Below are positions 7,282 to 14,967 of a stretch of 20,844 nucleotides of DNA, piece after piece (position 1 is the stretch's first letter; the number at the start of each line of letters is the position of its first letter). This DNA is from Ktedonobacter racemifer (GTDB lineage: Bacteria; Chloroflexota; DTOL01; JACQYG01), in the NCBI GenBank assembly GCA_020723545.1, contig DYIS01000013.1, positions 1 through 20,844 of the forward strand. Direction: 5' to 3'. The notes under the pieces are model-generated. The model was not told where the DNA came from and searched no databases. It saw only the letters and a list, made by a program, of their open reading frames with translations. Both the position numbers and the translations under genes were made by a program.

Positions 7282-7569
7282 TTATCTCTGGGCCTTGACT
7301 TTTTCGAAGCAAGTGCTGCAGTAGACCGGCCGATCGCCCCGGGGGACGAAGGGAACCTGGGCGGGAGCCCCGCACTCGGAGCAGATGACTTCGTGCATCT
7401 GCCTGGGCGCGTTGCCGTAGCGCTCCTGCCGACGGCGACCCCGGCAAGCAGGGCAGCGGCTGGGCTCGTTCATCAGGCCCCTCATGGCGAAGAATTCCTG
7501 CTCACCGGCGGTGAACACGAACTCCGCCCCGCATTCCCGACACGTCAGCGTCTTGTCCGCGTAGCTCAT
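7282..7569 (-). CDS. Small double zinc-ribbon protein
   Basis: Basic cytoplasmic protein of 95 aa with two metal-binding ribbons. The first is CRECG at 10-14 with CPAC at 39-42, matching the zf-trcl (PF13451) family with its FTAGEQEFF segment. The second is CSECG at 63-67 with CSTC at 83-86. An arginine-rich linker (GRRRQER, about 44-50) lies between them. The family is common, uncharacterised, and probably binds nucleic acid or ribosomes; that last point is inference. The start is well supported, since on the minus strand AAAAAAGGAGGT precedes the ATG with about 7 bases' spacing. It is monocistronic, with its own promoter at 7707-7735 and an approximately 130-nt leader, and it shares a terminator with the stomatin gene. 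Confidence 0.9.
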   Translation of the reverse strand: MSYADKTLTCRECGAEFVFTAGEQEFFAMRGLMNEPSRCPACRGRRRQERYGNAPRQMHEVICSECGAPAQVPFVPRGDRPVYCSTCFEKVKAQR

Positions 7570-7706
7570 CCAAAGACCTCCTTTTTTGCGAAGTTAGTTG
7601 GCCACTGTTTAGTCTTTGATCGAGCTGCGCGCGGGAATTGCAAGCACTTGAACCGTGACTCTCTTTGCCCGAACGAGCCAAGGCTAAACCTGTACCACCG
7701 CGTGGT

Positions 7707-7735
7707 ATTATACACGACTTTGCACCAAAATGCAA
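7707..7735 (-). promoter_or_regulatory. Promoter of the zinc-ribbon gene
   Basis: On the minus strand, TTGCAT (7735-7730) and a perfect TATAAT (7712-7707) are 17 bases apart. Just downstream, abutting the -10, is the inverted repeat ACCAC-CGC-GTGGT (7694-7706), a plausible operator over the start site. The leader to the ATG is about 130 nt and has no obvious ORF. Confidence 0.72.
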
Positions 7736-7833
7736 GCTTTTCCTAAGATCTTCGCGGCGCTGGTCATTTTGGGGGCCTGAAGGCGCTATGGCGTCCGTCA
7801 CGCGTTGGCGGGGCTAGCGTTCAGGTATTTCGG

Positions 7834-7862
7834 TTGCTATTTCTCGAGGCCTTTGGTACAAT
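7834..7862 (+). promoter_or_regulatory. Promoter upstream of the aldolase gene
   Basis: TTGCTA (7834-7839) and TACAAT (7857-7862) are separated by 17 bases, with predicted start near 7869. It faces the aldolase gene and leaves a leader of about 220 nt (7869-8092). In that leader I see only small hairpins (such as ATCC-GACAA-GGAT around 7950) and no recognisable riboswitch. Confidence 0.6.
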
Positions 7863-8092
7863 GCCACCGCATTCCTATCGGGGAAACCGCTTTCATCATT
7901 CCATTGATCGATAGCGTGAGTCTAGTTAAATGGCATTGCCGATCGAGAATCCGACAAGGATGCAGGTTGGCTTTTCGAAGCTGACTCGGTTGTGCTGGGC
8001 GTCAGGTGGCGCCATGCCTCTTGGTTGACTTCTCATTAGGCGCGGGCGGCGCTCTGGCCAACGCTCTTGGCATCAACGACAGGGAGGTTTCC

Positions 8093-9001
8093 TTGAACAG
8101 ATCCAAGGTATCCCTGACGGGGGCCTATCCCCCCATCCCCACGCCCTTCGGGCCGGACGGCCAGGTAGCCCATGACCAGCTTACCTCTAATCTCAAAAGA
8201 TGGTCTGAGACACCGCTGGACGGCTTCGTGGTGTTGGGCTCCAATGGGGAATACGTCTTTCTCAGCGACGAGGAGAAGCTGGCCGTCTGGGCCACTGCCC
8301 GCAAGGCCATACCCCAGGGCAAGCTCTTCATCGCCGGGACAGGGTGCGAGTCCACCCTGCACACCATCCAGCTCACCGCCCGGGCGGCGGAGCTGGGGGC
8401 TGATGCTGTTCTGGTGGTGACCCCCAACTATTACAAGTCCAGGATGGATGGCCCGGCCTTGGTGCACCACTACCGGGCCGTGGCTGAGGCATCGCCTATC
8501 CCGGTGATCGTCTATAACGTGCCGGCTTTCACCGGCATTGACCTGTCGGCTGAGGCCATCGCCATGGCGGCCGAGCACCCGAACGTCATCGGGGTCAAGG
8601 AGAGTTCCGGCAACCTGCCCAAGCTGGCCGACATCATCCGGCTCTCCCCACCGGGCTTCCAGGTGCTGGCGGGCTCCGCGAGTTTTCTATACCCAGCCAT
8701 GTGCGTGGGCGCAGTGGGGGGCGTCATGGCCCTGGCCAGCGCGGCTCCCGAGGCGTGCGCGAAGCTATACCGACTCTCCAAAGAGGGGCAGCACGAGGAG
8801 GCCCGGAGGCTGCAACTGCGGCTCCTGGCTCCCAATGCCGCGGTGACCTCCCGCTTTGGCGTGCCCGGCCTGAAGTATGCCCTGGACCTGGTGGGCTATT
8901 ATGGGGGCCTGCCCCGGCCGCCCCTCCTGCCGCTCTCCGAGGCGCAGCGAGAAGAGGTGCGACGGGTATTCCAGGAGGTGGGGCTCCTCAAGTCCCGATG
9001 A
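8093..9001 (+). CDS. 4-hydroxy-2-oxoglutarate aldolase-like protein (DapA/NAL superfamily)
   Basis: Class I, Schiff-base-forming pyruvate-type aldolase of 302 aa (TIM barrel, cytoplasmic). GSNGE at 49-53, Tyr141 in YNVPAFTG and the Schiff-base Lys169 (GVKESSGN) are in place. The Arg that binds the dicarboxylate in true dihydrodipicolinate synthase (YNVPxRTG) is Phe here, which argues against DapA. Long stretches (LAGTGCEST, FQVLAGSASFL, GAVGGVMALA, NAAVTSRFGVPGLK, GYYGG) closely follow eukaryotic HOGA1 as I remember it. Retro-aldol cleavage of 4-hydroxy-2-oxoglutarate to pyruvate and glyoxylate is therefore the preferred call. A related 2-keto-3-deoxy acid aldolase remains possible. The start is TTG at 8093, chosen because AGGGAGG at 8081-8087 precedes it; the 29 further upstream residues look non-coding. 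It is monocistronic. Confidence 0.88.
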   Translation: MNRSKVSLTGAYPPIPTPFGPDGQVAHDQLTSNLKRWSETPLDGFVVLGSNGEYVFLSDEEKLAVWATARKAIPQGKLFIAGTGCESTLHTIQLTARAAELGADAVLVVTPNYYKSRMDGPALVHHYRAVAEASPIPVIVYNVPAFTGIDLSAEAIAMAAEHPNVIGVKESSGNLPKLADIIRLSPPGFQVLAGSASFLYPAMCVGAVGGVMALASAAPEACAKLYRLSKEGQHEEARRLQLRLLAPNAAVTSRFGVPGLKYALDLVGYYGGLPRPPLLPLSEAQREEVRRVFQEVGLLKSR

Positions 9002-9091
9002 CCCACGGCGCAATGGTTTAGAGGCCGGCCGCCGGGCTCGTCTCCCCACACACGCATAGCCTGGGTACCTTGCCTGGGTAGCCGGTAGGAC

Positions 9092-10354
9092 TCAGCTCTC
9101 TTCTGGCCAGTCCAGAAGCATCACGCGTACTTTTTCGCCTGGTGCCACCGATCGGGTATCCTCGGGGATAATGACCAGCCCGTTGGCCTTGACCATGGAG
9201 GTGAGGATGCCAGAGCCCTGTTCGCCGGTGAGCCGGGCGACGTACTGGCCCCCGTGCCGGTCCAGCACGACCCTCAGATAATGCCGCCGGTCGTCCTTGC
9301 GTGGGATGGAGTCCTGGAAGACGGCCTCCACCTCTGGCTTATTGAACCGGGTCTTCCCCTGCATCTTCAAGAGGGCCGGGCGCACAAACAACTCGAAGGC
9401 CACAGCAGTGGAGACCGGGTTCCCCGGCAGCCCCAAGTGGGGCACCCCCTGGATGTGGCCGAAGGCCAGGGGCTTGCCCGGCTTCATACGTACGCGCCAG
9501 AACCTGATCTCCCCCTCTGCCGCCAGGACCTGCTTAACTACGTCGAAGTCGCCTACGGACACCCCGCCGGAGGTGATGATCAGGTCTGTCCCCTTCTCCA
9601 GGCCGTCCTCGATCTTGCGGCTCAGATCCTCGCGGCTGTCCCGGGCGATGCCCAGCATCAGCGGGATCCCGCCGTAACGCAGTACCCCGGCCGCTACGGT
9701 GTAGTTGTTGCTGTTCCGGATCTGGCCCGGTCCGGGCCTCTGATTTATCTCCACCAGCTCGTCCCCGGTAGCGATGATAGCCACTCGAGGCCGGCGGTGC
9801 ACCTGGACGCGAGAGCGTCCGACCGAGGACAAGAGCCCTATCTCCGGTGGACGCACCACCGTGCCTAGCGCCAGGATCCTCTCGCCCTGCCTCAAATCCT
9901 CCCCGGCCCTTCGGATGTTAGCCCCCAGCTTGGCGGCTTTGAAGATCTTCACCCATCTTCCGCCTCCCTGGCTGGCAGGCAGTCCGGCGAAGCCAACCTG
10001 GGCCTCGTCGGTCTCCTCGAATGGCACCACGGCGTCGGCACCGGGCGGTATAGGCGCCCCGGTCATGATGCGGATGGCGGTGCCGCTGCGAACCGAGACA
10101 TCGGTAGTGTATCCGGCGGCCAGGTCGAAGATCACCTGAAGGCTCACCGGGTTGCTCCTATCAGCCCCGAAGGTATCCGCCGCTCGGACAGCATAGCCAT
10201 CCATTGCGGTGTTGTCCAGGGGAGGCACGTTCATGTCCGAGTACACGTCCTCGGCCAGCACCCGGTCCAGGGCCTCGAAGATGCCAACATCTTCCGCCTC
10301 CAGGACGCTGACTAGCTCCAGGATGCGTTCCCGAGCCTCTTCCACTGAGATCAT
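9092..10354 (-). CDS. moeA: Molybdopterin molybdenumtransferase MoeA
   Basis: Inserts molybdate into adenylylated molybdopterin, the last common step of molybdenum cofactor synthesis, so the organism should have molybdoenzymes. It is 420 aa, full length. The N-terminal domain includes PPLDNTAMDGYAV (44-56) and IMTGAPIPPGADAVVPFE (96-113). The MoCF-binding domain has ATGDEL (195-200) and TSGGVSVGDFDVV (261-273). KPGKPLAFG (291-299) and GLPGNPVSTAVAFELFVRPAL (308-328) follow, then the beta-barrel C-terminal domain. The ATG at 10354 is preceded by AGGA and gives the family's MISVEEA start. The longer reading to 10495 runs through the gene's own promoter and is rejected. No other Moco gene is adjacent. 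Its promoter lies back to back with the HTH-nuclease-hpt operon. Confidence 0.94.
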   Translation of the reverse strand: MISVEEARERILELVSVLEAEDVGIFEALDRVLAEDVYSDMNVPPLDNTAMDGYAVRAADTFGADRSNPVSLQVIFDLAAGYTTDVSVRSGTAIRIMTGAPIPPGADAVVPFEETDEAQVGFAGLPASQGGGRWVKIFKAAKLGANIRRAGEDLRQGERILALGTVVRPPEIGLLSSVGRSRVQVHRRPRVAIIATGDELVEINQRPGPGQIRNSNNYTVAAGVLRYGGIPLMLGIARDSREDLSRKIEDGLEKGTDLIITSGGVSVGDFDVVKQVLAAEGEIRFWRVRMKPGKPLAFGHIQGVPHLGLPGNPVSTAVAFELFVRPALLKMQGKTRFNKPEVEAVFQDSIPRKDDRRHYLRVVLDRHGGQYVARLTGEQGSGILTSMVKANGLVIIPEDTRSVAPGEKVRVMLLDWPEES

Positions 10355-10419
10355 AGTATGTTCCTGCTCGTACACCGGTCCTTCCTTATGGTAGTCCAGG
10401 CCCATCCCCCGCTTGAAAT

Positions 10420-10448
10420 AATATATCACGTTGTGGCCTCCAGGGCAA
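10420..10448 (-). promoter_or_regulatory. moeA promoter
   Basis: On the minus strand, TTGCCC (10448-10443) and TATATT (10425-10420) are 17 bases apart. The predicted start is near 10413, giving a leader of about 60 bases to the ATG at 10354. Confidence 0.65.
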
Positions 10449-10449
10449 C

Positions 10450-10478
10450 TTGCAATTGTGCGCCAGCCGTGATAGAAT
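10450..10478 (+). promoter_or_regulatory. Promoter of the HTH-nuclease-hpt operon
   Basis: TTGCAA (10450-10455) and TAGAAT (10473-10478) have a 17-base spacer. Its -35 box is separated from the divergent moeA -35 by a single base. A perfect 10-base palindrome GTGTATACAC follows at 10486-10495, right at the expected transcript start, and is a good operator candidate for the HTH protein encoded next. Confidence 0.72.
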
Positions 10479-10506
10479 TGTATAGGTGTATACACAAAGG
10501 CAAAAG

Positions 10507-10716
10507 ATGGACGGGGAGCTGCAAGAGCACTACGTGGACCTCCTGGAGGCCGGGCGCCGCCTGGGCATTCACCCCGGTTCGGTGCGGCGCATTGTTAAGA
10601 ACGGCAAGCTGCCGGCCTTTCGCTTCGGCGGCAAGTGGCTTATCGAGGCGGACAAGCTGGAGATGTTCAAATCCACCTACCGGCCCTACCGGGGTGCGCC
10701 CCGGAAGCTCTTGTAG
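10507..10716 (+). CDS. Excisionase/MerR-like helix-turn-helix protein
   Basis: Small DNA-binding protein (69 aa), essentially one HTH_17-type domain: DLLEAGRRLGIHPGSVRRIVKNGKLPAFRFGGKWLIE, with the recognition helix around SVRRIVKNG and the wing around FRFGGKW. Such domains occur in excisionases and in stand-alone regulators. The ATG at 10507 is preferred because AAAGG at 10496-10500 is well placed; an in-frame GTG at 10486 has no ribosome site and overlaps the operator-like palindrome. It is the first gene of an apparent operon with a nuclease-fold protein and hpt. No integrase or attachment site is nearby, so a regulator is more likely than a phage excisionase. Confidence 0.75.
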   Translation: MDGELQEHYVDLLEAGRRLGIHPGSVRRIVKNGKLPAFRFGGKWLIEADKLEMFKSTYRPYRGAPRKLL

Positions 10717-10786
10717 TTGGTAGCGGCCGGTGGGGAACGCTGGTCACCGGTTGGGTGATGCCTGAGGCTTGGCCTGGAGTAAGAGA

Positions 10787-11179
10787 GTGACCCAGCATCT
10801 GCCATCGTCGGAACGAGAAAAAGGGGCTGGTTGGGACGGCCTTAAGCCACAAAACTTTGTTCACCGGAGCGAGGCCGAGTTCGCCAGGCTCCTGGACTTC
10901 TACCAGGTCAAGTGGCAATACGAGCCCACCACCTTTGCGCTGGAGCGGGACTCCGGGGGCCGCATCACTCAGGCCTTCACCCCCGACTTCTATCTGCCGG
11001 AGCTGGACCTGTACGTGGAGCTCACCACCTTGAACCAGAAGCTGGTGACCCGGAAGAACCAAAAGCTCCGGCGGCTGCGGGAGCTTTATCCCAATCTGAA
11101 CATAAAGTTATTCTATCGCCGGGACCTGCACAACCTGATGTTCAAGTACGGCCCGGACAAGACGAAGGAGCTAGAATGA
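10787..11179 (+). CDS. Putative PD-(D/E)XK nuclease-fold protein
   Basis: A 130-aa cytoplasmic protein that I do not recognise by name. The order of segments is that of small PD-(D/E)XK enzymes: an acidic helix HRSEAEFARLLDFYQ with a Glu near 29-31, a YEP strand, TPDFYL with Asp67, LYVELT with Glu78, then basic KLVTRKNQKLRRLRELYP and a final strand IKLFYRRDL. The usual third-motif E-x-K is E-L-T here; Lys85 or Lys90 could substitute, or activity may be lost. GTG at 10787 has GGAG at 10776-10779; a TTG at 10769 gives six more residues but a poor ribosome site. Its stop overlaps the hpt start (ATGA), implying translational coupling. Nuclease activity is inference only. Confidence 0.72.
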   Translation: MTQHLPSSEREKGAGWDGLKPQNFVHRSEAEFARLLDFYQVKWQYEPTTFALERDSGGRITQAFTPDFYLPELDLYVELTTLNQKLVTRKNQKLRRLRELYPNLNIKLFYRRDLHNLMFKYGPDKTKELE

Positions 11180-11754
11180 TCAGCAAGTCGAATCCGGATC
11201 ACGAGATCAGCCACCTGACTCAGGATATCTGTGAGGTGATCCTCACCTCCCAGGAGATCCAAAGCCGGGTGCAGGAGCTGGGAACTTTACTCTCTCGCGA
11301 CTATGCCGGGAAAGACCCTGTCCTGGTGGGGGTGCTCAAGGGTGTGTTGGTCTTTATGGCCGACCTGGTGCGGGCCATCTCCATACCCGTATCTGTGGAC
11401 TTCATGGCCGTGTCCAGCTATGGACCGACCTCAGGGCGCCAGGGCGTGGTCCGGATCACCAAGGATCTGGACGAGAGCATCATGGGCCGCCACGTGATTC
11501 TGGTGGAGGACATAGTGGATACCGGCCTGACCTTAGGCTACTTGGTGAAAAACCTCCAGGCCCGGAACCCTGCTAGTCTTTCCGTTTGCGCGCTCTTCGA
11601 CAAGAAGGTCCGCCGCCTGGTGGACGTGGACATCGCCTATAGGGGCTTCGAGCTCCCCGACCGCTTCGTGGTGGGCTACGGCTTGGACTACGGCGAGCGC
11701 TACCGCAACCTGCCCTTTGTCGGCATCATGACCCCCGAAGCCTACGAGCGGTAA
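11176..11754 (+). CDS. hpt: Hypoxanthine-guanine phosphoribosyltransferase
   Basis: Purine-salvage enzyme that converts hypoxanthine or guanine plus PRPP to IMP or GMP, in the cytoplasm. It is 192 aa, the usual bacterial size. The PRPP-binding loop VILVEDIVDTGLTL (107-120) is textbook, with LKGVLVF (54-60) and the C-terminal FVVGYGLDYGERYRNLP (164-180) contributing the base pocket. The start is ATG at 11176 with AAGGAG at 11165-11170. It overlaps the preceding nuclease-fold gene by four bases. A pyrimidine-rich heptamer-repeat tract starts about ten bases after the stop codon. Confidence 0.95.
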   Translation: MISKSNPDHEISHLTQDICEVILTSQEIQSRVQELGTLLSRDYAGKDPVLVGVLKGVLVFMADLVRAISIPVSVDFMAVSSYGPTSGRQGVVRITKDLDESIMGRHVILVEDIVDTGLTLGYLVKNLQARNPASLSVCALFDKKVRRLVDVDIAYRGFELPDRFVVGYGLDYGERYRNLPFVGIMTPEAYER

Positions 11755-11764
11755 ACCCGTCTTC

Positions 11765-11817
11765 CGTGGTCTATGTCTTTTGACCTTCCTATGGTCTGTT
11801 GTCTCTTGTTTTTTGAC
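11765..11817 (+). repeat. Degenerate heptanucleotide tandem repeat downstream of hpt
   Basis: Pyrimidine-rich tract that parses into heptamers of the form NNTNGTC: CGTGGTC, TATGTC (6 nt), TTTTGAC, CTTCC (5 nt), TATGGTC, TGTTGTC, TCTTGTT, TTTTGAC. It starts 10 bases after the hpt stop and resembles the tract after gyrB at 14968-15016. Confidence 0.6.
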
Positions 11818-11848
11818 CACCCCGCGTATTACCCCCAGAGGTGAGGGT

Positions 11849-11962
11849 TTGTCAGACTGGCCAGACCCTGCACTGCGTGAGCATTTCGGCTTTGATTTCT
11901 TCCGTCTGGGTCAGCGCCAGGCCATCGAAGCGATCCTGGCGGGGAAATATAGCCTGGCGGTC
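11849..11962 (+). pseudogene. RecQ helicase N-terminal remnant
   Basis: A TTG-initiated reading frame encodes about 38 residues (PALREHFGFDFFRLGQRQAI and onward, then LAGKYSLAV) that match the extreme N-terminus and motif 0 of RecQ helicases. The similarity stops where MPTGxGKS (Walker A) should begin; the next codons (TAIFQGL) are unrelated, and no later RecQ motif occurs in any frame nearby. The break near 11963 is followed within ten bases by the promoter of the next gene. I read this as the left stump of a recQ deleted by rearrangement. Expression as a short peptide cannot be excluded. Confidence 0.75.
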
Positions 11963-11970
11963 ACGGCGAT

Positions 11971-11999
11971 TTTTCAAGGCCTCCGAAATGTGATAGAAT
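11971..11999 (+). promoter_or_regulatory. Promoter of the membrane protein / gyrB unit
   Basis: TTTTCA (11971-11976) and TAGAAT (11994-11999) are 17 bases apart, immediately after the recQ break. The predicted start near 12006 is only about 18 bases before the ATG at 12024. Confidence 0.55.
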
Positions 12000-12023
12000 A
12001 CCGCGGACAACACGCATGGACGG

Positions 12024-13046
12024 ATGAGTTTTCCTGATATGTCTTCATTTATCCCGGAGATGGCACAAGACGAGCGCCTGACGGGCGTCATAGACACCAT
12101 ATCTGACGGATACCGGACCCTCAATCGCAAGCCTTGGCTCATGGCCATACCAGTGCTATTGGACCTCTACCTCTGGCTGGGGCCTCGGCTTACGGCGTCG
12201 CCGCTTTTCCAGCGTCTATCTATTTTTCCCGCCTCACCGGTGGGCCTGCCGCCGGAGCAAGCCCGGGCCCTGCAACAGTTGCAAGAAGCGGTAGCGAAAT
12301 CGGCCTCCGGGTTCAACCTTTTCACGCTGCTCTCGCCTGGTCTCCTGGGGGTTCCCAGCATGGTCGGCCCCGGCACACTGCCGGCCAAATTCGCGAACGG
12401 GATGCCCTGGATCTTTTCCATTTCCAGCAACCTGGTCTTTTTGTGGCTCTTTGGCCTTCTGGTCTTTGCCGGCCTGCTCCTGGGCTGTTTCTATCTCGGG
12501 CTCATCGCCCAGGCGGTGCGCGATGGTGGACTGGACGTGGGCCGGCTGCTTCGCCGGGTTTGGCTGTACTGGGCGCGGCTTCTCTTCTTCATGGCTCTGG
12601 CCATGACCACCCTTTTCGTCCTGGGCATGCCGCTTCTCCTCCTGTTGGGGCTGGCCTCCCTGGTTAGCCCTCATTTGGCCTCATTGCTGCTGGGAATTGC
12701 CTGGGTGGCTACGCTATGGGTGGCCTTCTATCTTTATTTCTTTGTGGATGCCCTGGTGGTGAGCGAGGTGGGGGTGTTCAGGGCCATCTGGAGCAGTGTC
12801 ATGGTGATCCACCATCACTTCCCCTCCTCTTTCGGCTTCATCATCCTGAGCATCTTGATCGGCCTGGGGCTGCCCCTGACCTGGCAGCTCCTGCTGGGCA
12901 GCCCTTGGGGGGTCCCGATTGCCATCGTTGGCAATGCCTACGTGGGCACCGGCCTCATCGCCGCCTCCATGATATTCTACCGGGACCGCTACGTCCGGAT
13001 CCAGGCCACGGCCGCGAGGCTCAAAAATCTATCAATGGGAAAGTAG
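12024..13046 (+). CDS. Uncharacterised multi-pass membrane protein
   Basis: A 340-aa protein I do not recognise. After about 35 hydrophilic residues there is one membrane segment (about 38-54). A roughly 80-residue, mostly polar, probably extracytoplasmic stretch rich in Pro, Ala and Gln follows. Then come five strongly hydrophobic segments (about 136-165, 186-212, 216-246, 273-290, 297-315) and a short basic C-terminus. No signal peptide or catalytic motif is visible. ATG at 12024 lacks a strong ribosome site, and an in-frame ATG at 12039 is an alternative. Its stop codon directly abuts the gyrB start, so the two genes are probably co-transcribed from the promoter at 11971-11999. Confidence 0.85.
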   Translation: MSFPDMSSFIPEMAQDERLTGVIDTISDGYRTLNRKPWLMAIPVLLDLYLWLGPRLTASPLFQRLSIFPASPVGLPPEQARALQQLQEAVAKSASGFNLFTLLSPGLLGVPSMVGPGTLPAKFANGMPWIFSISSNLVFLWLFGLLVFAGLLLGCFYLGLIAQAVRDGGLDVGRLLRRVWLYWARLLFFMALAMTTLFVLGMPLLLLLGLASLVSPHLASLLLGIAWVATLWVAFYLYFFVDALVVSEVGVFRAIWSSVMVIHHHFPSSFGFIILSILIGLGLPLTWQLLLGSPWGVPIAIVGNAYVGTGLIAASMIFYRDRYVRIQATAARLKNLSMGK

Positions 13047-14962
13047 ATGGCAGATATAGCCAGGGTGAGCAAGGAGCAAAGTTACACCGCCGACATGGTC
13101 ATCGTGCTCGAGGGCCTGGAGGCGGTACGCCGTCGCCCCGGCATGTACATCGGTTCCACCGACCAGCGGGGCCTTCACCACCTGGTGTATGAGATCGTGG
13201 ACAACTCGGTGGACGAGGCCCTGGCCGGTTACTGCAGCCGCATCGAGGTCACCATCCACAAGGACAACCGGGTCACCGTCTCCGACAACGGCCGGGGCAT
13301 ACCGGTGGAGACCCACCCCAAGACCGGCAAGTCGGCCCTGGAGACGGTGATGACCATCTTGCACTCCGGTGCCAAGTTCGGCGGCGGCTACAAGGTGGCC
13401 TCGGGCCTCCACGGCGTGGGCGCTTCTGCGGTGAACGCCCTTTCCAGTTGGATGAAGGTGGAGGTGCGCCGGGACGGCAAGCGCTATCGCCAGGAGTACA
13501 AATGTGGGGTGCCCATCACCCCGGTGGAGGAGGTGGGGGCCGCCGGCGACGCTGGCAACACCACCACCTTCCTGGCTGATCGCTCCATCTTGAATTCCCT
13601 GGACTATAACTTCGAAGCTTTGCTTCAGCGCTTCCGGGAGACCGCCTACCTGACCAAAGGGCTCACTATCTTCTGCCGGGACGAGCGGGCTGACCGCGAA
13701 CACACCTTCTATTTTGAGGGTGGCATCGTCTCTTTCGTGCGGCATTTGAACAAGAACCGTGAGCCCTTGCACCCGCAGCCCATCTACATCGAGAAACAGG
13801 TGAACGGCACCCAGGTGGAGGTAGCCTTGCAGTACACCGATGCCTACGCCGAGTCGGTGTATTCCTTCGCCAACAACGTGAACACGGTGGACGGTGGAAC
13901 CCACCTCACCGGATTTCGCTCCGCCCTGACCCGGACCCTGAACGACTATGCCCGCAAGAATAACTGGCTGAAGGAGGACGAGTCCAACCTCTCCGGCGAT
14001 GACGTGCGGGAGGGGCTCACTGCCATCGTCTCGGTGAAACTAACCGAGCCCCAGTTCGAAAGCCAGACCAAGGCCAAGCTGGGGAACGCCGAGGTGCGCA
14101 CCCAGGTGGAGGCGGTGGTGGCCGAGGGCCTGGCTTCCTGGCTGGAGCATGCCCCAACCGAGGCCAAGAGGGTGCTGGAGAAGTGCCTCACCACCGCCCG
14201 GGCTCGGGAGGCCGCCCGCAAGGCCCGAGACCTGGTGATCCGCAAGGGCTCCTTGGAGGGCATGACCCTGCCGGGAAAGCTGGCGGATTGCTCGGAGAAA
14301 GACCCGGCCCGCTGTGAGCTCTACATCGTGGAGGGCGACTCCGCCGGCGGGAGTGCCAAACAGGGCCGCGACCGTCGCTTTCAGGCAATACTGCCCCTGA
14401 AGGGCAAGATCTTGAATGTGGAGAAGGCCCGGGCGGACAAGATGCTGGGGTCGGAGGAGATTCGGGCCATCATCACCGCCCTGGGCACCAGCATCGCGAC
14501 CGCTTCGAGCCGGGGAAGCTGCGCTACCACCGTGTGATCATAATGACAGATGCGGACGTAGACGGCTCCCATATCCGCACCCTGCTCCTGACCTTTTTCT
14601 TCCGTAACATGCTGTCGCTCATCGAGGACGGCCACCTGTACATCGCCCAGCCACCGTTGTACCGCATCCAGAGCGGCAAGGAGCACCACTACGCCTACAG
14701 CGACCAGGAGAAGGACAAACTCCTGAAGAAGCTGGATGGCAAGAGCGTGGCTATCCAGCGCTATAAGGGCCTGGGGGAGATGAACCCCGAGCAGCTCTGG
14801 GAGACCACTATGAACCCCGCGGGACGGACGATGCTGAGGGTCAGCGTGGAGGACGCCCTGCGGGCCGACGAGACCTTCAACGTGCTCATGGGCGAGAACG
14901 TGCAGCCCCGCAAGCACTTCATCCAATCCCACGCCAAGAACGTGCGTAACCTGGATATCTAA
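13047..14962 (+). CDS. gyrB: DNA gyrase subunit B, interrupted by a one-base frameshift
   Basis: ATPase and TOPRIM subunit of the type IIA topoisomerase that introduces negative supercoils. The GHKL ATPase domain shows EIVDNSVDEAL (Glu49, Asn53), GRGIPV and GLHGVGASAVNALS. The transducer follows, then TOPRIM with LYIVEGDSAGGSAKQGRDR, PLKGKILNVEKAR and MTDADVDGSHI, and the C-terminal signature LMGENVQPRKHFI. The reading frame from 13047 breaks at about 14496: ATC is followed by GC then GAC CGC TTC, where a conserved Gly codon (GGC) is expected. One G is missing. Reading 13047-14495 and then 14498-14962 restores 638 residues, the normal length for a GyrB without insertion. The first frame otherwise ends at a TGA at 14535-14537. 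For an essential gene, an assembly or sequencing error is the most likely cause. Confidence 0.93.
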
Positions 14963-14967
14963 GGATC

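Noticed and set aside
8006..8092. N-terminal extension of the aldolase
   Set aside because: The extra residues do not match the family. TTG at 8093 has a strong ribosome site.
8093..9001. Dihydrodipicolinate synthase (dapA)
   Set aside because: The dicarboxylate-binding Arg is Phe, and similarity to HOGA1-type aldolases is much stronger.
9059..9081. Possible terminator between the aldolase gene and moeA
   Set aside because: It is a direct repeat (GCCTGGGTA twice), not an inverted one, and no T-run follows.
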